From positions 1 through 64,000 of IMG/VR virus record IMGVR_UViG_3300010371_000037: a stretch of 64,000 nucleotides of DNA; one strand, written 5' to 3'. Numbering within the stretch: the stretch's first letter is position 1; every line of letters begins with the position of its first letter. The DNA comes from a virus. The position numbers and the translations under genes were made by a program. The notes below the pieces were generated by a model. It made no database searches, was not told the DNA's origin, and saw nothing but the letters and a program-made list of their open reading frames with translations. This document shows, one piece after another, positions 25,381-33,042 of the stretch.

Positions 25381-25461
25381 ATGAAAATCAAACTAGCAAT
25401 TTTGTTGTTCGCCATAGTATCCTTGTCCGCTTGTACAAACCAACCTGTAATTCAGGAGTAA
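25381..25461 (+). CDS. 26-residue lipoprotein
   Basis: ATG at 25381 directly after the previous stop. MKIKLAILLFAIVSLSAC is a complete signal peptide with lipobox LSAC. The mature peptide would be only nine residues (CTNQPVIQE). Entericidin-sized lipoproteins exist, but I cannot assign a role. It lies three bases before thyX. Confidence 0.55.
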   Translation: MKIKLAILLFAIVSLSACTNQPVIQE

Positions 25462-25464
25462 AGA

Positions 25465-26181
25465 ATGTTCAAAACGATTGAAGAGTGCCAAGTAGAACTC
25501 ATTGCACATACCAAGTCAGATAGAGTCAAACGTGATCCAGTTAATCTACAAAACTATGTGGAGTCAGACATGGATCATTTCCCTGCGCAAGCAGCGAGAG
25601 TCAGCTTTAACAACGATCAGACTGTATATGATGTGCAGAAGGATCAGAAACTTATTAATTATCTTGCAGCGCATGAACACTTAACTCCTTTTGAATACCA
25701 ACATGCTACATTGATGATTGAATGCCCACTGTTTATTCGCAGCCAGATTCATCGCCATCGAACATTCAGCTACAATGAAATCAGTCGTCGTTACACCAGT
25801 GATGATCTTGACTTCTGGATTCCAACAGATTGGCACAAGCAGGCTATCAAAGACAAGCAAGGAAGCGATGGTAACCTTCTAGAAGATGATCAAGATGCAT
25901 TCCTGGACAGTGTTTATAAACAACAGTGCCTGACTGCTCTCGGTATCTACAACATTCTGATTGAGAATGAAGTTGCGCGTGAACAGGCACGTGCAGTTCT
26001 ACCGCAGAGTCTGATGACTCGGTTCTACATGGCCGGCAATTTGAGGAATTGGGCGCACTTCTTGCAATTACGTTTAGACTCTCACGCACAAGCTGAAATT
26101 CAAGTCATCGCGCATAAGTGCCATGTAATCTTGAACGAATTGTGGCCAACATCTTTGTCAGCTCTTATGAAGAAGAAATGA
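25465..26181 (+). CDS. thyX: FAD-dependent thymidylate synthase ThyX
   Basis: 238 residues. The ThyX signature RHRTFSYNEISRRY is exact (residues 97-110). AREQARAVLP and SHAQAEIQ follow as usual. It converts dUMP to dTMP using methylenetetrahydrofolate and FAD. AGGAG 6 bases upstream fixes the start. It works with NrdA and dUTPase in this window. Confidence 0.95.
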   Translation: MFKTIEECQVELIAHTKSDRVKRDPVNLQNYVESDMDHFPAQAARVSFNNDQTVYDVQKDQKLINYLAAHEHLTPFEYQHATLMIECPLFIRSQIHRHRTFSYNEISRRYTSDDLDFWIPTDWHKQAIKDKQGSDGNLLEDDQDAFLDSVYKQQCLTALGIYNILIENEVAREQARAVLPQSLMTRFYMAGNLRNWAHFLQLRLDSHAQAEIQVIAHKCHVILNELWPTSLSALMKKK

Positions 26182-26224
26182 ATATAAACATCAAGACTTG
26201 ATCTGAAATATGACATCATTGTAA

Positions 26225-26266
26225 TTTAACATCTATTAAGTTTGAACATCATCTAAACGGTATAAT
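26225..26266 (+). promoter_or_regulatory. Palindromic-type promoter
   Basis: TTTAACATCTATTAAG, 20 bases, TATAAT at 26261-26266. Drives the gene at 26289 and the phosphoesterase operon. Confidence 0.7.
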
Positions 26267-26288
26267 AATTGAATGCAAGGAGACAACT

Positions 26289-26579
26289 ATGAATAGTGTC
26301 AATGACTTGGCTTGGGAAGCTGCTGCCAATGTCTGGAAGAAAGCTGATGCAGCTCTAGCCGCAGCCAAGAAGGCTGAAGATGATGCTCGACAAACTCTAA
26401 TCGCCATGGCACCCGCTGGACATAAGGGAGCTGGAATTGAATTGGTTCGAGTTATCTCTGAAGGGAGTGTTTCCTACAAAGCTGTTCTTGATGAGTTGTT
26501 GCCTGACTTGGATGTTAGCAAGTGGCGTGGTGAGCCATCAACTTCTTACCGTATACTCAAGGATAAGAAAGACCAATGA
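26289..26579 (+). CDS. Hypothetical protein of a type found with phage recombination genes
   Basis: 96 residues. Alanine-rich N-terminal helix, then VRVISEGSVSYKAVLDELLP and SKWRGEPSTSYRI. The GSVxYK...PSTxYxI pattern recurs in small phage proteins often coded near YqaJ-type exonucleases. Role unknown. It overlaps the phosphoesterase start in ATGA. Confidence 0.6.
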   Translation: MNSVNDLAWEAAANVWKKADAALAAAKKAEDDARQTLIAMAPAGHKGAGIELVRVISEGSVSYKAVLDELLPDLDVSKWRGEPSTSYRILKDKKDQ

Positions 26580-27340
26580 AATTTCGCCTCTGGTCTGACG
26601 TGCATTGTGATTTCGGTCCTCCTGAAGTTATTCACACTCTCAAGGATGACAAAGAAACAGTGCTGATAATTGCTGGTGACTGGGCCACGCGTGGACAGCC
26701 TCACACGGAAATTCTAGAAGAACTATGCAAGCGTTTTAAATTCGTCTTGTTCGTAGCTGGCAATCATGACTACTGGGGTTCAACCATTGATGAAGTGGAT
26801 GAATTTTGGAAGAAATTCCAAAACAAGCATAAGAATTTTCGTTACTTGAATCCTGGAATCATATATATTGATGATGTAGCAGTCATTGGTGCAACTCTCT
26901 GGACAGACTGCGAGCATGGTGATCTGGGCAAACTCGAATTGATGCGGCAGTACATGTCGCCTGATTTTTCCTTCATCCATGACTTTAAGCAAAGACCTTA
27001 CACGTGGATTGCCAAAAACGCTGATCACAAGTACTTCATCCGGGAACAATTGTACCAAAACTACAATGATGACAAAGTTCTGGTTGTAACGCATCATGCA
27101 CCACACGCACATTGCGACCCGGCTCATCCATTCAATCCTGGGTTCTGTTGTTCAAATATGGATGATCTGATTGATCCTAGATTTGTGCATACATGGGTTT
27201 TTGGTCATACACACGTGCCAGTTGATTTTGAACTGAATGGCGTTAGAATGATTTCTAATCCACGTGGCTACAAGGGATGTGAGTTACTGGCTAAAGTTTG
27301 GGATGAAAATGCATTAGATGCTATGATTTTCGAGATTTGA
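26576..27340 (+). CDS. Calcineurin-like metallophosphoesterase
   Basis: 254 residues with the family metal-binding blocks in order: SDVH (Asp8, His10), AGDW, AGNHDYW, VVTHHAPH and FGHTHV. A single-domain phosphoesterase. The substrate cannot be told from sequence; it could remove a phosphate from nucleotides or RNA ends. It precedes an RNA ligase gene in the same transcript. Confidence 0.88.
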   Translation: MKFRLWSDVHCDFGPPEVIHTLKDDKETVLIIAGDWATRGQPHTEILEELCKRFKFVLFVAGNHDYWGSTIDEVDEFWKKFQNKHKNFRYLNPGIIYIDDVAVIGATLWTDCEHGDLGKLELMRQYMSPDFSFIHDFKQRPYTWIAKNADHKYFIREQLYQNYNDDKVLVVTHHAPHAHCDPAHPFNPGFCCSNMDDLIDPRFVHTWVFGHTHVPVDFELNGVRMISNPRGYKGCELLAKVWDENALDAMIFEI

Positions 27341-27352
27341 TGGAGTAGTGAT

Positions 27353-27751
27353 ATGTGCTTAACTATCAATACATTTACCCATGAAAAGACTCTTGTTGTT
27401 GATCATCGCTATCGTGTTGTTACTAAATGTTTTCCTAAAGTAATAGAAGAAGACATGACCGTCTTTAAGTGTGTGCATACAGATGGCAAAGCGGAATATC
27501 AGAAGTTCTGGTATGATCCTAACACACTCTACAAGAAAAGAAAGTTACGACCAACCAAGGAAGCCGTGTATGGCGCAGGTTTTCACGCCTACACGTCATC
27601 GCCAGTGAGGGTTTACAAGAACCGCATGGTGATAATGGCAACTATTCCAAAAGGCTCTACTGTTTTCTTTGGAGTTGATGGGGATGTTGTAACCAATGCA
27701 CTTAAAACTTTAGAATTTCCAAAGAGATATAAGGGTCATGACAGAACGTAA
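27353..27751 (+). CDS. Hypothetical protein
   Basis: 132 residues with GGAGTAG upstream. Beta-rich, HAYTSSPVRVYKNRMVIMA and PKGSTVFFGVDGDVV. Overlaps the RNA ligase start by 14 bases. No family recognised. Confidence 0.6.
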   Translation: MCLTINTFTHEKTLVVDHRYRVVTKCFPKVIEEDMTVFKCVHTDGKAEYQKFWYDPNTLYKKRKLRPTKEAVYGAGFHAYTSSPVRVYKNRMVIMATIPKGSTVFFGVDGDVVTNALKTLEFPKRYKGHDRT

Positions 27752-28775
27752 ACTTGTAACCATTCGTACAATCAGCGAATTGAAACCCATACCCAAGGCC
27801 GACACTATAGAGTGCGCCAAGGTTGATGGCTGGAAAGTGGTTGTAAAGAAAGGTGAATTTCAAGTTGGAGACAAATGTGTCTTCATTGAAATCGACAGCG
27901 TTGTGCCTGATACGTCACATTTCAAGTTCTTGATTGATAAACAAGGTAAGACTTTCTATAATGGTAAGTTTGGCGCTCGTGTTAAGACCATTCGTTTGCG
28001 CGGACAATTGTCACAGGGTCTGGCGCTGCCAATCAATTCATTTCATTTGGTTGATTTGGGTGGTGATATAACTGCTAACCTGGATATCTGGAAATATGAT
28101 CCGCCACCACCTGCTGAATTGGCAGGTAAGGTTGCAGGCAATTGGCCATCTTGGTTGCAGAAAACAGACCAAGAAAGGATTCAAAACATTGACCCATCTG
28201 AATTGACTGGAACTTATGCAGTTGAGGAGAAAATGGATGGTACATCTATGTCAGTGTGGATTGATGAACACGGAGTTCTAGGTGTTGGTACCAAGAGCAT
28301 GTCTCTGAAAATAGATGACGCAGTAAATGACGGCAATACGTATGTCCGCATGGCGCATGATAGCGGCATGTTGAAGTGGCTATCAACTCATGTTTTGCCT
28401 CAGGATGCTCCATTTGCTATTCAGGGTGAATTGTGTGGACCAGGGGTTCAAGGTAATCCTTACAAATTAGACCGAGCAGCTTTCTTTGCTTTCGACATTT
28501 TTGCACCACGCAAGGGAGGCAAATTGCCAGAAGGTGAACGTGATAATATTATTGAAGCAATGCAACTGGATGGAGTCAGAATCGACACGGTGCCATTCAT
28601 TTGTTACTGCGATCTGGACGAAATTACAGGAAACAAGATAGAGTTTCTATTGGCAGAAGCTGATGATAAAAGTCTTGTTTCTGATGTTTCGCGTGAAGGA
28701 ATAGTGTTGAAGGACGTGGCTGACGGGAATAAATCTTTCAAATGTATTAGCAACAAATACCTTGAAAATCAATAA
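27738..28775 (+). CDS. RNA ligase, DraRnl (Rnl5)-like
   Basis: 345 residues. The N-terminal OB-like domain (RTISELKPIPKADTIECAKV and VGDKCVFIEIDS) precedes the nucleotidyltransferase domain. Motif I is VEEKMDGTS (Lys165), motif III FAIQGELCGPG, motif IV SREGIVLK and motif V FKCISNKYL. The N-terminal OB order matches Deinococcus DRB0094-type ligases, which seal nicks with a 3'-OH on RNA. It is the second RNA ligase in the window, distinct from RnlA. Confidence 0.85.
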   Translation: MTERKLVTIRTISELKPIPKADTIECAKVDGWKVVVKKGEFQVGDKCVFIEIDSVVPDTSHFKFLIDKQGKTFYNGKFGARVKTIRLRGQLSQGLALPINSFHLVDLGGDITANLDIWKYDPPPPAELAGKVAGNWPSWLQKTDQERIQNIDPSELTGTYAVEEKMDGTSMSVWIDEHGVLGVGTKSMSLKIDDAVNDGNTYVRMAHDSGMLKWLSTHVLPQDAPFAIQGELCGPGVQGNPYKLDRAAFFAFDIFAPRKGGKLPEGERDNIIEAMQLDGVRIDTVPFICYCDLDEITGNKIEFLLAEADDKSLVSDVSREGIVLKDVADGNKSFKCISNKYLENQ

Positions 28776-28790
28776 AGTAAAATTTACTTA

Positions 28791-28831
28791 TTTAACAACG
28801 GTTAACGCTACTAATCAAAAACTCATATAGT
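28791..28831 (+). promoter_or_regulatory. Palindromic-type promoter
   Basis: TTTAACAACGGTTAAC (perfect GTTAAC right arm), then 19 bases to TATAGT at 28826-28831. Precedes the first DUF932 gene. Confidence 0.6.
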
Positions 28832-28870
28832 ATTTTTTCTGCAGGGGAATTACCTGTAAGGAGAAGTACC

Positions 28871-29845
28871 ATGAATGTCACTGTTGAAAGTCTGCAAAAG
28901 GAAATCCCGGAAAAGAAACTCGTGGGTAATGTAGCCTATGTTCTACAGGCACCATGGGATCAGCCGGATTTTGCCAAAGAAACATCTTTGGAGAAAAGGA
29001 TCAAGTCAGCTGGCCTGGATTGGAGAGCGGAGTCCTCAACCCTGCACTACTTTAATAGTAAAGGAACTGCATTGGTCCCGGGACGTATGGCATTGTTCCG
29101 GTCCGACAATGGAAAGTTTCTTGGAGCAGTTGGAGAGAATTACAAAGTCGTGCAACCCAAAGAAGTCATTGAGTTTTATGAGAACTTGATTGCCAACTTT
29201 GGGTTTGAAATGGAAGCGGCTGGTTCTTTCTCTGAAGGCAAAAGGATTTGGGCTCTGGCCAATACCAAGAACGTCATGACATTGGATGGGGATGAAAGCA
29301 AGATGTATCTTTTGCTCGCTACCTCCTTCGACGGAAGCATGGCAACTCATGTTCGACTGACTAGCATTCGAGTCGCGAGTGAAAGCAGTCTGAATGTTGC
29401 GGTGGATGAAAAGATCCTCGCCAGAGATGTGATCAAAGTCATGCACAGCCAATCCTTTGATGCTGAAAAGGTCAAGCACCAACTCGCTATCGAGAAGCGG
29501 TGGGCCAAATTTCAGAAAACAGCGAAGAAGATGGTTGAGCATAAGATATCAGAAGACAAAGCGATAGAGTATCTGTCGAATGTCTATGATATCCATGAAG
29601 GTGTCAAGGGCGTGAGGCGGACTCGGTTCCTAAATGCAATGGAATTCAGTCTGAATGAAGCTCCTGGCGCCAACCTCGCAACCGCAAAAGGAACTCTATG
29701 GGGAGCAGTCAATGCGGTTAGCTTCGACATAGATCACAGGAAGCGTAGGAATGAAAACACGCGCGCGGAACTCGCCATGATTGGGTATGGTAACGCGACC
29801 AAGGAAAAGGCATGGAAGTTGGCTGAACGGCTCCTGGCGGCATAG
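28871..29845 (+). CDS. DUF932 family protein, copy 1
   Basis: 324 residues. The family core is clear: RMALFRSDNGKFLGAVGENY, VQPKEVIEFYENLI, FGFEMEAAGSF, LLLATSFDGSMATHVRLTSI and GTLWGAVNAVSFDIDH. DUF932 proteins are spread among phages and plasmids; function unknown. A paralogue lies at 31724. The stop is TAG immediately followed by TAA. AAGGAGAAG ribosome site. It has its own promoter and a strong terminator, so it is a one-gene transcript. Confidence 0.85.
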   Translation: MNVTVESLQKEIPEKKLVGNVAYVLQAPWDQPDFAKETSLEKRIKSAGLDWRAESSTLHYFNSKGTALVPGRMALFRSDNGKFLGAVGENYKVVQPKEVIEFYENLIANFGFEMEAAGSFSEGKRIWALANTKNVMTLDGDESKMYLLLATSFDGSMATHVRLTSIRVASESSLNVAVDEKILARDVIKVMHSQSFDAEKVKHQLAIEKRWAKFQKTAKKMVEHKISEDKAIEYLSNVYDIHEGVKGVRRTRFLNAMEFSLNEAPGANLATAKGTLWGAVNAVSFDIDHRKRRNENTRAELAMIGYGNATKEKAWKLAERLLAA

Positions 29846-29867
29846 TAATATGCAACCATGGGGAAGC

Positions 29868-29908
29868 AAAGAGGCCAGCTGCCCTCCCCTGCACTGGCCT
29901 CTTTTTTT
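29868..29908 (+). terminator. Rho-independent terminator after DUF932 copy 1
   Basis: Stem AAAGAGGCCAG/CTGGCCTCTTT with a 15-base loop, followed by T7. Confidence 0.9.
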
Positions 29909-29923
29909 GCGTCTAAAATGCTG

Positions 29924-29965
29924 TTTAACATCGGTTAAGTTTTCTTCAGGAAGTGGGCGTATAAT
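29924..29965 (+). promoter_or_regulatory. Palindromic-type promoter
   Basis: TTTAACATCGGTTAAG, 20 bases, TATAAT at 29960-29965. Drives the four-gene block at 30002-31087. Confidence 0.75.
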
Positions 29966-30001
29966 ATTCCTTGTTGGATCAAGTCCTACTGGAGACCTGA
30001 A

Positions 30002-30295
30002 ATGAACATGACCGAATTTGAATCAACTTTCCCCCATCTGTCTGCCGATGATTACATGAAAGGGTCTCTGTCCTATTTCATTGGCAAGACGATCCGTTAT
30101 ATCATTCCTGATGACCCATCGGAATATAAGAAATTCCTGAGAGCCAATGGCACCAATGCACTTGATGCCTACAAGATTATTGGTCTTCAGCGCAACTTCA
30201 AAGGCGAGATATGTGTCCGCGCTGTTAACACCAGCTTTGATGATCAATTTGGGCGCTGCATCAGCTTCAATGAATTTATTCTCGTTGATTGTTAA
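30002..30295 (+). CDS. Hypothetical protein
   Basis: 97 residues with a TGGAGACC site. Contains SYFIGKTIRYIIPDDPSEYK and CVRAVNTSFDDQFGRC. First gene of a block made of small genes that share AAGGAGAACTG leader sequences. Function unknown. Confidence 0.6.
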   Translation: MNMTEFESTFPHLSADDYMKGSLSYFIGKTIRYIIPDDPSEYKKFLRANGTNALDAYKIIGLQRNFKGEICVRAVNTSFDDQFGRCISFNEFILVDC

Positions 30296-30306
30296 GGAGA
30301 ACTGTC

Positions 30307-30678
30307 ATGAGCTACATGATCACCAAGTCAGGTCGCACCAAGGAAATTCCTGAGCGCATGTTGCGGGAAACTGAAGAATATCCCATGCAGATGACTCGGG
30401 ACAAACTGGTTGGTTTGGATTCAAATGGCCGCATTGTGGTTGACATGTTTGATGCTCGCCATTCTGACCGCAAAGACGCTTACCTGTTTGGCTTGACTCT
30501 CTGCTGCAATGCCAGCGACAAGGGCACAGAATTTGGAGTTGTCTGCCGCGGATGCCATGGCACCACTGATACTGGCAACTACATCTGGCGTGATGTGGAT
30601 GGAAGTTTCCCTGGGTTGGATCCAATCGAATCCATTGTTGAAGGAAAGTCCCCACGTTCAACTGTAAAGGAGAGCTGA
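30307..30678 (+). CDS. Hypothetical protein with cysteine pairs
   Basis: 123 residues from the ATG at 30307 (AAGGAG upstream). LTLCCNASDKG and VCRGCHGTTD give two Cys pairs that could bind zinc. Not assigned to a family. AAAGGAGAGCTGAA precedes the next gene. Confidence 0.6.
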   Translation: MSYMITKSGRTKEIPERMLRETEEYPMQMTRDKLVGLDSNGRIVVDMFDARHSDRKDAYLFGLTLCCNASDKGTEFGVVCRGCHGTTDTGNYIWRDVDGSFPGLDPIESIVEGKSPRSTVKES

Positions 30679-30679
30679 A

Positions 30680-30853
30680 ATGAAAGCCAGCGAGCTCATT
30701 GAACGTCTGCAATACTTGATAGCTGATCATGGAGACCAAGAAGTTAAGCATGGTGCTAATAGCAATCAGGACGTGGACGATGTAGTGTTCTACAAGGGAG
30801 ATACATGGGGCTCGGGAAGCGACAGCAGCTTCGACATCAAGTCATTTGAGTAA
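30680..30853 (+). CDS. 57-residue phage protein (MKASELIERL type)
   Basis: The ATG at 30680 follows AAAGGAGAGCTGAA. The start MKASELIERLQYLIADHGDQ is a pattern seen in many small phage proteins; the rest is acidic and Ser/Gly rich. Function unknown. Confidence 0.6.
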   Translation: MKASELIERLQYLIADHGDQEVKHGANSNQDVDDVVFYKGDTWGSGSDSSFDIKSFE

Positions 30854-30865
30854 AGGAGAACTGAA

Positions 30866-31087
30866 ATGCCTTTCACGCATGAGGATTATCCGGAACCGAT
30901 TGCCTATCGTGGCGGTTGTAAAGTCTCCTGGAGGACCTATGATGATCCAGAAGCAGCCAGCGTAGCACAGGAAGTCGCAAGGTTTCTCGCTCATCGTCTG
31001 GAAACAGAAGGTTATGAGTGGGGTTACTGCTCACCAGGTGAGTTGAAAGACAATGGTGATGGCACCTACACTGTTTGTTGTCCTTAG
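30866..31087 (+). CDS. Hypothetical protein
   Basis: 73 residues behind AAAGGAGAACTGAA. Acidic, with GGCKVSWRTYDD and a C-terminal strand ending TVCCP. Not recognised. Confidence 0.55.
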   Translation: MPFTHEDYPEPIAYRGGCKVSWRTYDDPEAASVAQEVARFLAHRLETEGYEWGYCSPGELKDNGDGTYTVCCP

Positions 31088-31091
31088 TGAA

Positions 31092-31154
31092 ATTTCTGAA
31101 GTCAAACGTCATTTAACATCCGTTAAGCTAACTCTAAGTCAGACGCGTTATAAT
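31092..31154 (+). promoter_or_regulatory. Palindromic-type promoter with duplicated upstream leader
   Basis: TTTAACATCCGTTAAG at 31112-31127, 21 bases, TATAAT at 31149-31154. The 36 bases from 31092 are identical to those before the promoter element at 31640. Confidence 0.75.
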
Positions 31155-31188
31155 AGTTGAGTTGGAGCAGTCCTACTGGAGAGTTAAA

Positions 31189-31389
31189 ATGAAAAACAAA
31201 CTTCTCGGTTTCACCTATCGCTGGCGCACTCCAACCATGGCATCATGGAGATATGTATGGTGCGATAACATGGAAGAAGCCAAAAGCATAGTGCGTGGTG
31301 AGTTGGGTGAATATGCAGATGGTTTCCGTATGCCGCGTGGCACGATATTCGAACGTGTTTGCGCCGGGCCACTGGTCAAGGAGAGCTGA
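31189..31389 (+). CDS. Hypothetical protein
   Basis: 66 residues from the ATG at 31189 (TGGAGAG upstream). Starts MKNKLLGFTYRWRTPTMASW; basic and aromatic. Followed 1 base later by the next gene. Function unknown. Confidence 0.55.
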   Translation: MKNKLLGFTYRWRTPTMASWRYVWCDNMEEAKSIVRGELGEYADGFRMPRGTIFERVCAGPLVKES

Positions 31390-31390
31390 A

Positions 31391-31627
31391 ATGAATATCG
31401 AAGTCACCGAAGAACTTTTGAACACGGCCAACCGCGCTTATGTTGGACGTGATCATCATTGCCGCTGCGGTTGTGCTGGTGTCTATCATCAAGTTGGCAC
31501 ACATGGCTTCAAACTGGCTTTGAGTCGTGCAAAAAAACTCTTGAAAGAAGAGAGCTATGATGACGCCAACGAACACTTTGTGAATTTCATTTCTGGTGAT
31601 GACCGTGCCATCACTTTATATTTCTGA
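31391..31627 (+). CDS. Hypothetical protein with CRCGCAG motif
   Basis: 78 residues from the ATG at 31391 (AAGGAGAGCTGAA). HHCRCGCAGVYH might bind a metal. The C-terminal part is helical. Function unknown. Confidence 0.55.
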   Translation: MNIEVTEELLNTANRAYVGRDHHCRCGCAGVYHQVGTHGFKLALSRAKKLLKEESYDDANEHFVNFISGDDRAITLYF

Positions 31628-31639
31628 AGTCAAACGTCA

Positions 31640-31682
31640 TTTAACATCCGTTAAGTAAACTTCAAGTCAATTGAATTATACT
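31640..31682 (+). promoter_or_regulatory. Palindromic-type promoter
   Basis: TTTAACATCCGTTAAG, 21 bases, TATACT at 31677-31682. Drives DUF932 copy 2. Confidence 0.7.
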
Positions 31683-31723
31683 AGTCCTGCTGAAACGCAA
31701 AACCCTCAAACTAGGAGATTGAA

Positions 31724-32686
31724 ATGAGTGCTGAAATCGACATGAGTAATGGTAAGGCCAATGTTGCTTACATCAATGAGACTCCTTGGCATGGTCTGGG
31801 TCAGTCTCTGACTCCGGGTGCTGCTCTGGAAATCTGGGCTGAACAGGCTGGTCAGAACTGGGAAGCCAAGCGTGCGGCTCTGCGTTACACGGCTGGCAAG
31901 GACACGGTCAGTATCCCGAACCGCAAGGCTCTGTATCGTTCTGACACGCATGCTTTCCTGGGTATGGTGGCCGATGGCTACAAGATCGTGCAGCCGAAGG
32001 AAGTCCTGGAGTTCTACCGTGACCTGATCAGTGACTTCGGTTTCGAGATGGAGACGGCTGGTTGCTTGTTCGGTGGCAAGCGCGTCTGGGCTTTGGCCAA
32101 CTGCAAGAAGGCTGTTGCTCTAAAGGGTAATGATGACGTCAACTTGTATCTGCTGCTTGCCACGTCCTTTGATGGCTCCATGAGCACGCAGGCTCGTCTG
32201 ACCGGTGTTCGCGTGGTCTGCAACAACACGCTTGAACTGGCGACTGCTTCTAATGGTGTGGGTAACAATGTGGTACGCGTGTATCACACGGCCAGCTTCA
32301 ATTCGGATGCGGTCAAGAAACAGCTGGACATCGACAATCGCTGGCAGAACTTCTGCGACACGGCAAGCAAAATGCAAAATCGTGAAGTCAGCAAGGCTGA
32401 AGTGATTGACTTCCTGACCAAGTTGTACAAGATCAATCCCAACAGTTCTGAACTGATCAAGAACCGTTTCTTGGCCCGTATGGAGCACTCGCTGTTCAAT
32501 GCTCCGGGTGCCCAGAAGACTGGCTCGGCTGGTACCCTCTGGGGTGTCTTGAATGCGGTGACCTATGATGTTGATCACAAGGCCACGCGCGTCGCTGACT
32601 ACCGGATGGCCAATGGCATGATGGGTGCGGGTAGCTTGCTGAAGCAGCAGGCTTGGAAGGAAGCTGAAATGGCTCTGGCTGCATGA
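31724..32686 (+). CDS. DUF932 family protein, copy 2
   Basis: 320 residues, paralogue of the gene at 28871. It shows the same blocks (NRKALYRSDTHAFLGMVADGY, VQPKEVLEFYRDLI, FGFEMETAGCLFGGKRVWAL, LLLATSFDGSMS, GTLWGVLNAVTYDVDH). N-terminal ETPWHGLGQ is typical of the family. Codons are much richer in C and G at third positions than copy 1, suggesting separate ancestry or recent entry. AGGAG site, own promoter and own terminator. Confidence 0.85.
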   Translation: MSAEIDMSNGKANVAYINETPWHGLGQSLTPGAALEIWAEQAGQNWEAKRAALRYTAGKDTVSIPNRKALYRSDTHAFLGMVADGYKIVQPKEVLEFYRDLISDFGFEMETAGCLFGGKRVWALANCKKAVALKGNDDVNLYLLLATSFDGSMSTQARLTGVRVVCNNTLELATASNGVGNNVVRVYHTASFNSDAVKKQLDIDNRWQNFCDTASKMQNREVSKAEVIDFLTKLYKINPNSSELIKNRFLARMEHSLFNAPGAQKTGSAGTLWGVLNAVTYDVDHKATRVADYRMANGMMGAGSLLKQQAWKEAEMALAA

Positions 32687-32702
32687 TGCGGCCGTGAGTG
32701 GG

Positions 32703-32740
32703 AGTGACCCGGTTCCAGTAGGCCGGGTCACTTCTTTCTA
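32703..32740 (+). terminator. Rho-independent terminator after DUF932 copy 2
   Basis: 10-bp stem AGTGACCCGG/CCGGGTCACT followed by TCTTTCT. Confidence 0.8.
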
Positions 32741-32759
32741 TCCTCAGTAGGAGAACATC

Positions 32760-32999
32760 ATGGAACAGAAATATTTGAAAACCGCATATGACGCCCATTT
32801 GAAAATTGAAAATTTGAAGAACCAGGTAGCCTTGGTGAAGCGAGACAATTTTCATGTAGGCATCAACAATACATACTGTGATACTTCAATTCTGAAGGCA
32901 GTCAAGAAGACAATTCTGACGGAATTACAATTGCGAATTGAACAACAAGAGCACATTCTGCGTGATCTTGGTGTTGAGTTGGACAGTGATACTAACTGA
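32760..32999 (+). CDS. Helical hypothetical protein
   Basis: 79 residues after AGTAGGAGAACATC. Coiled-coil character (LQLRIEQQEHILRDLG). AT-rich codons, unlike the genes on either side. Function unknown. Confidence 0.55.
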   Translation: MEQKYLKTAYDAHLKIENLKNQVALVKRDNFHVGINNTYCDTSILKAVKKTILTELQLRIEQQEHILRDLGVELDSDTN

Positions 33000-33002
33000 T
33001 TT

Positions 33003-33017
33003 TTGAACCTGGTTCAA
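33003..33017. repeat. Perfect 15-base palindrome before the GC-rich gene block
   Basis: TTGAACC-T-GGTTCAA lies between the stop at 32999 and the ATG at 33043. It could be an operator. No matching copy was noticed elsewhere. Confidence 0.4.
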
Positions 33018-33042
33018 CTAGAATTATTGCATGGAGAATGAA

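Noticed and set aside
32120-32731. Minus-strand frame of 203 codons opposite DUF932 copy 2
   Set aside because: A by-product of GC-rich third positions in the DUF932 gene; no ribosome site.
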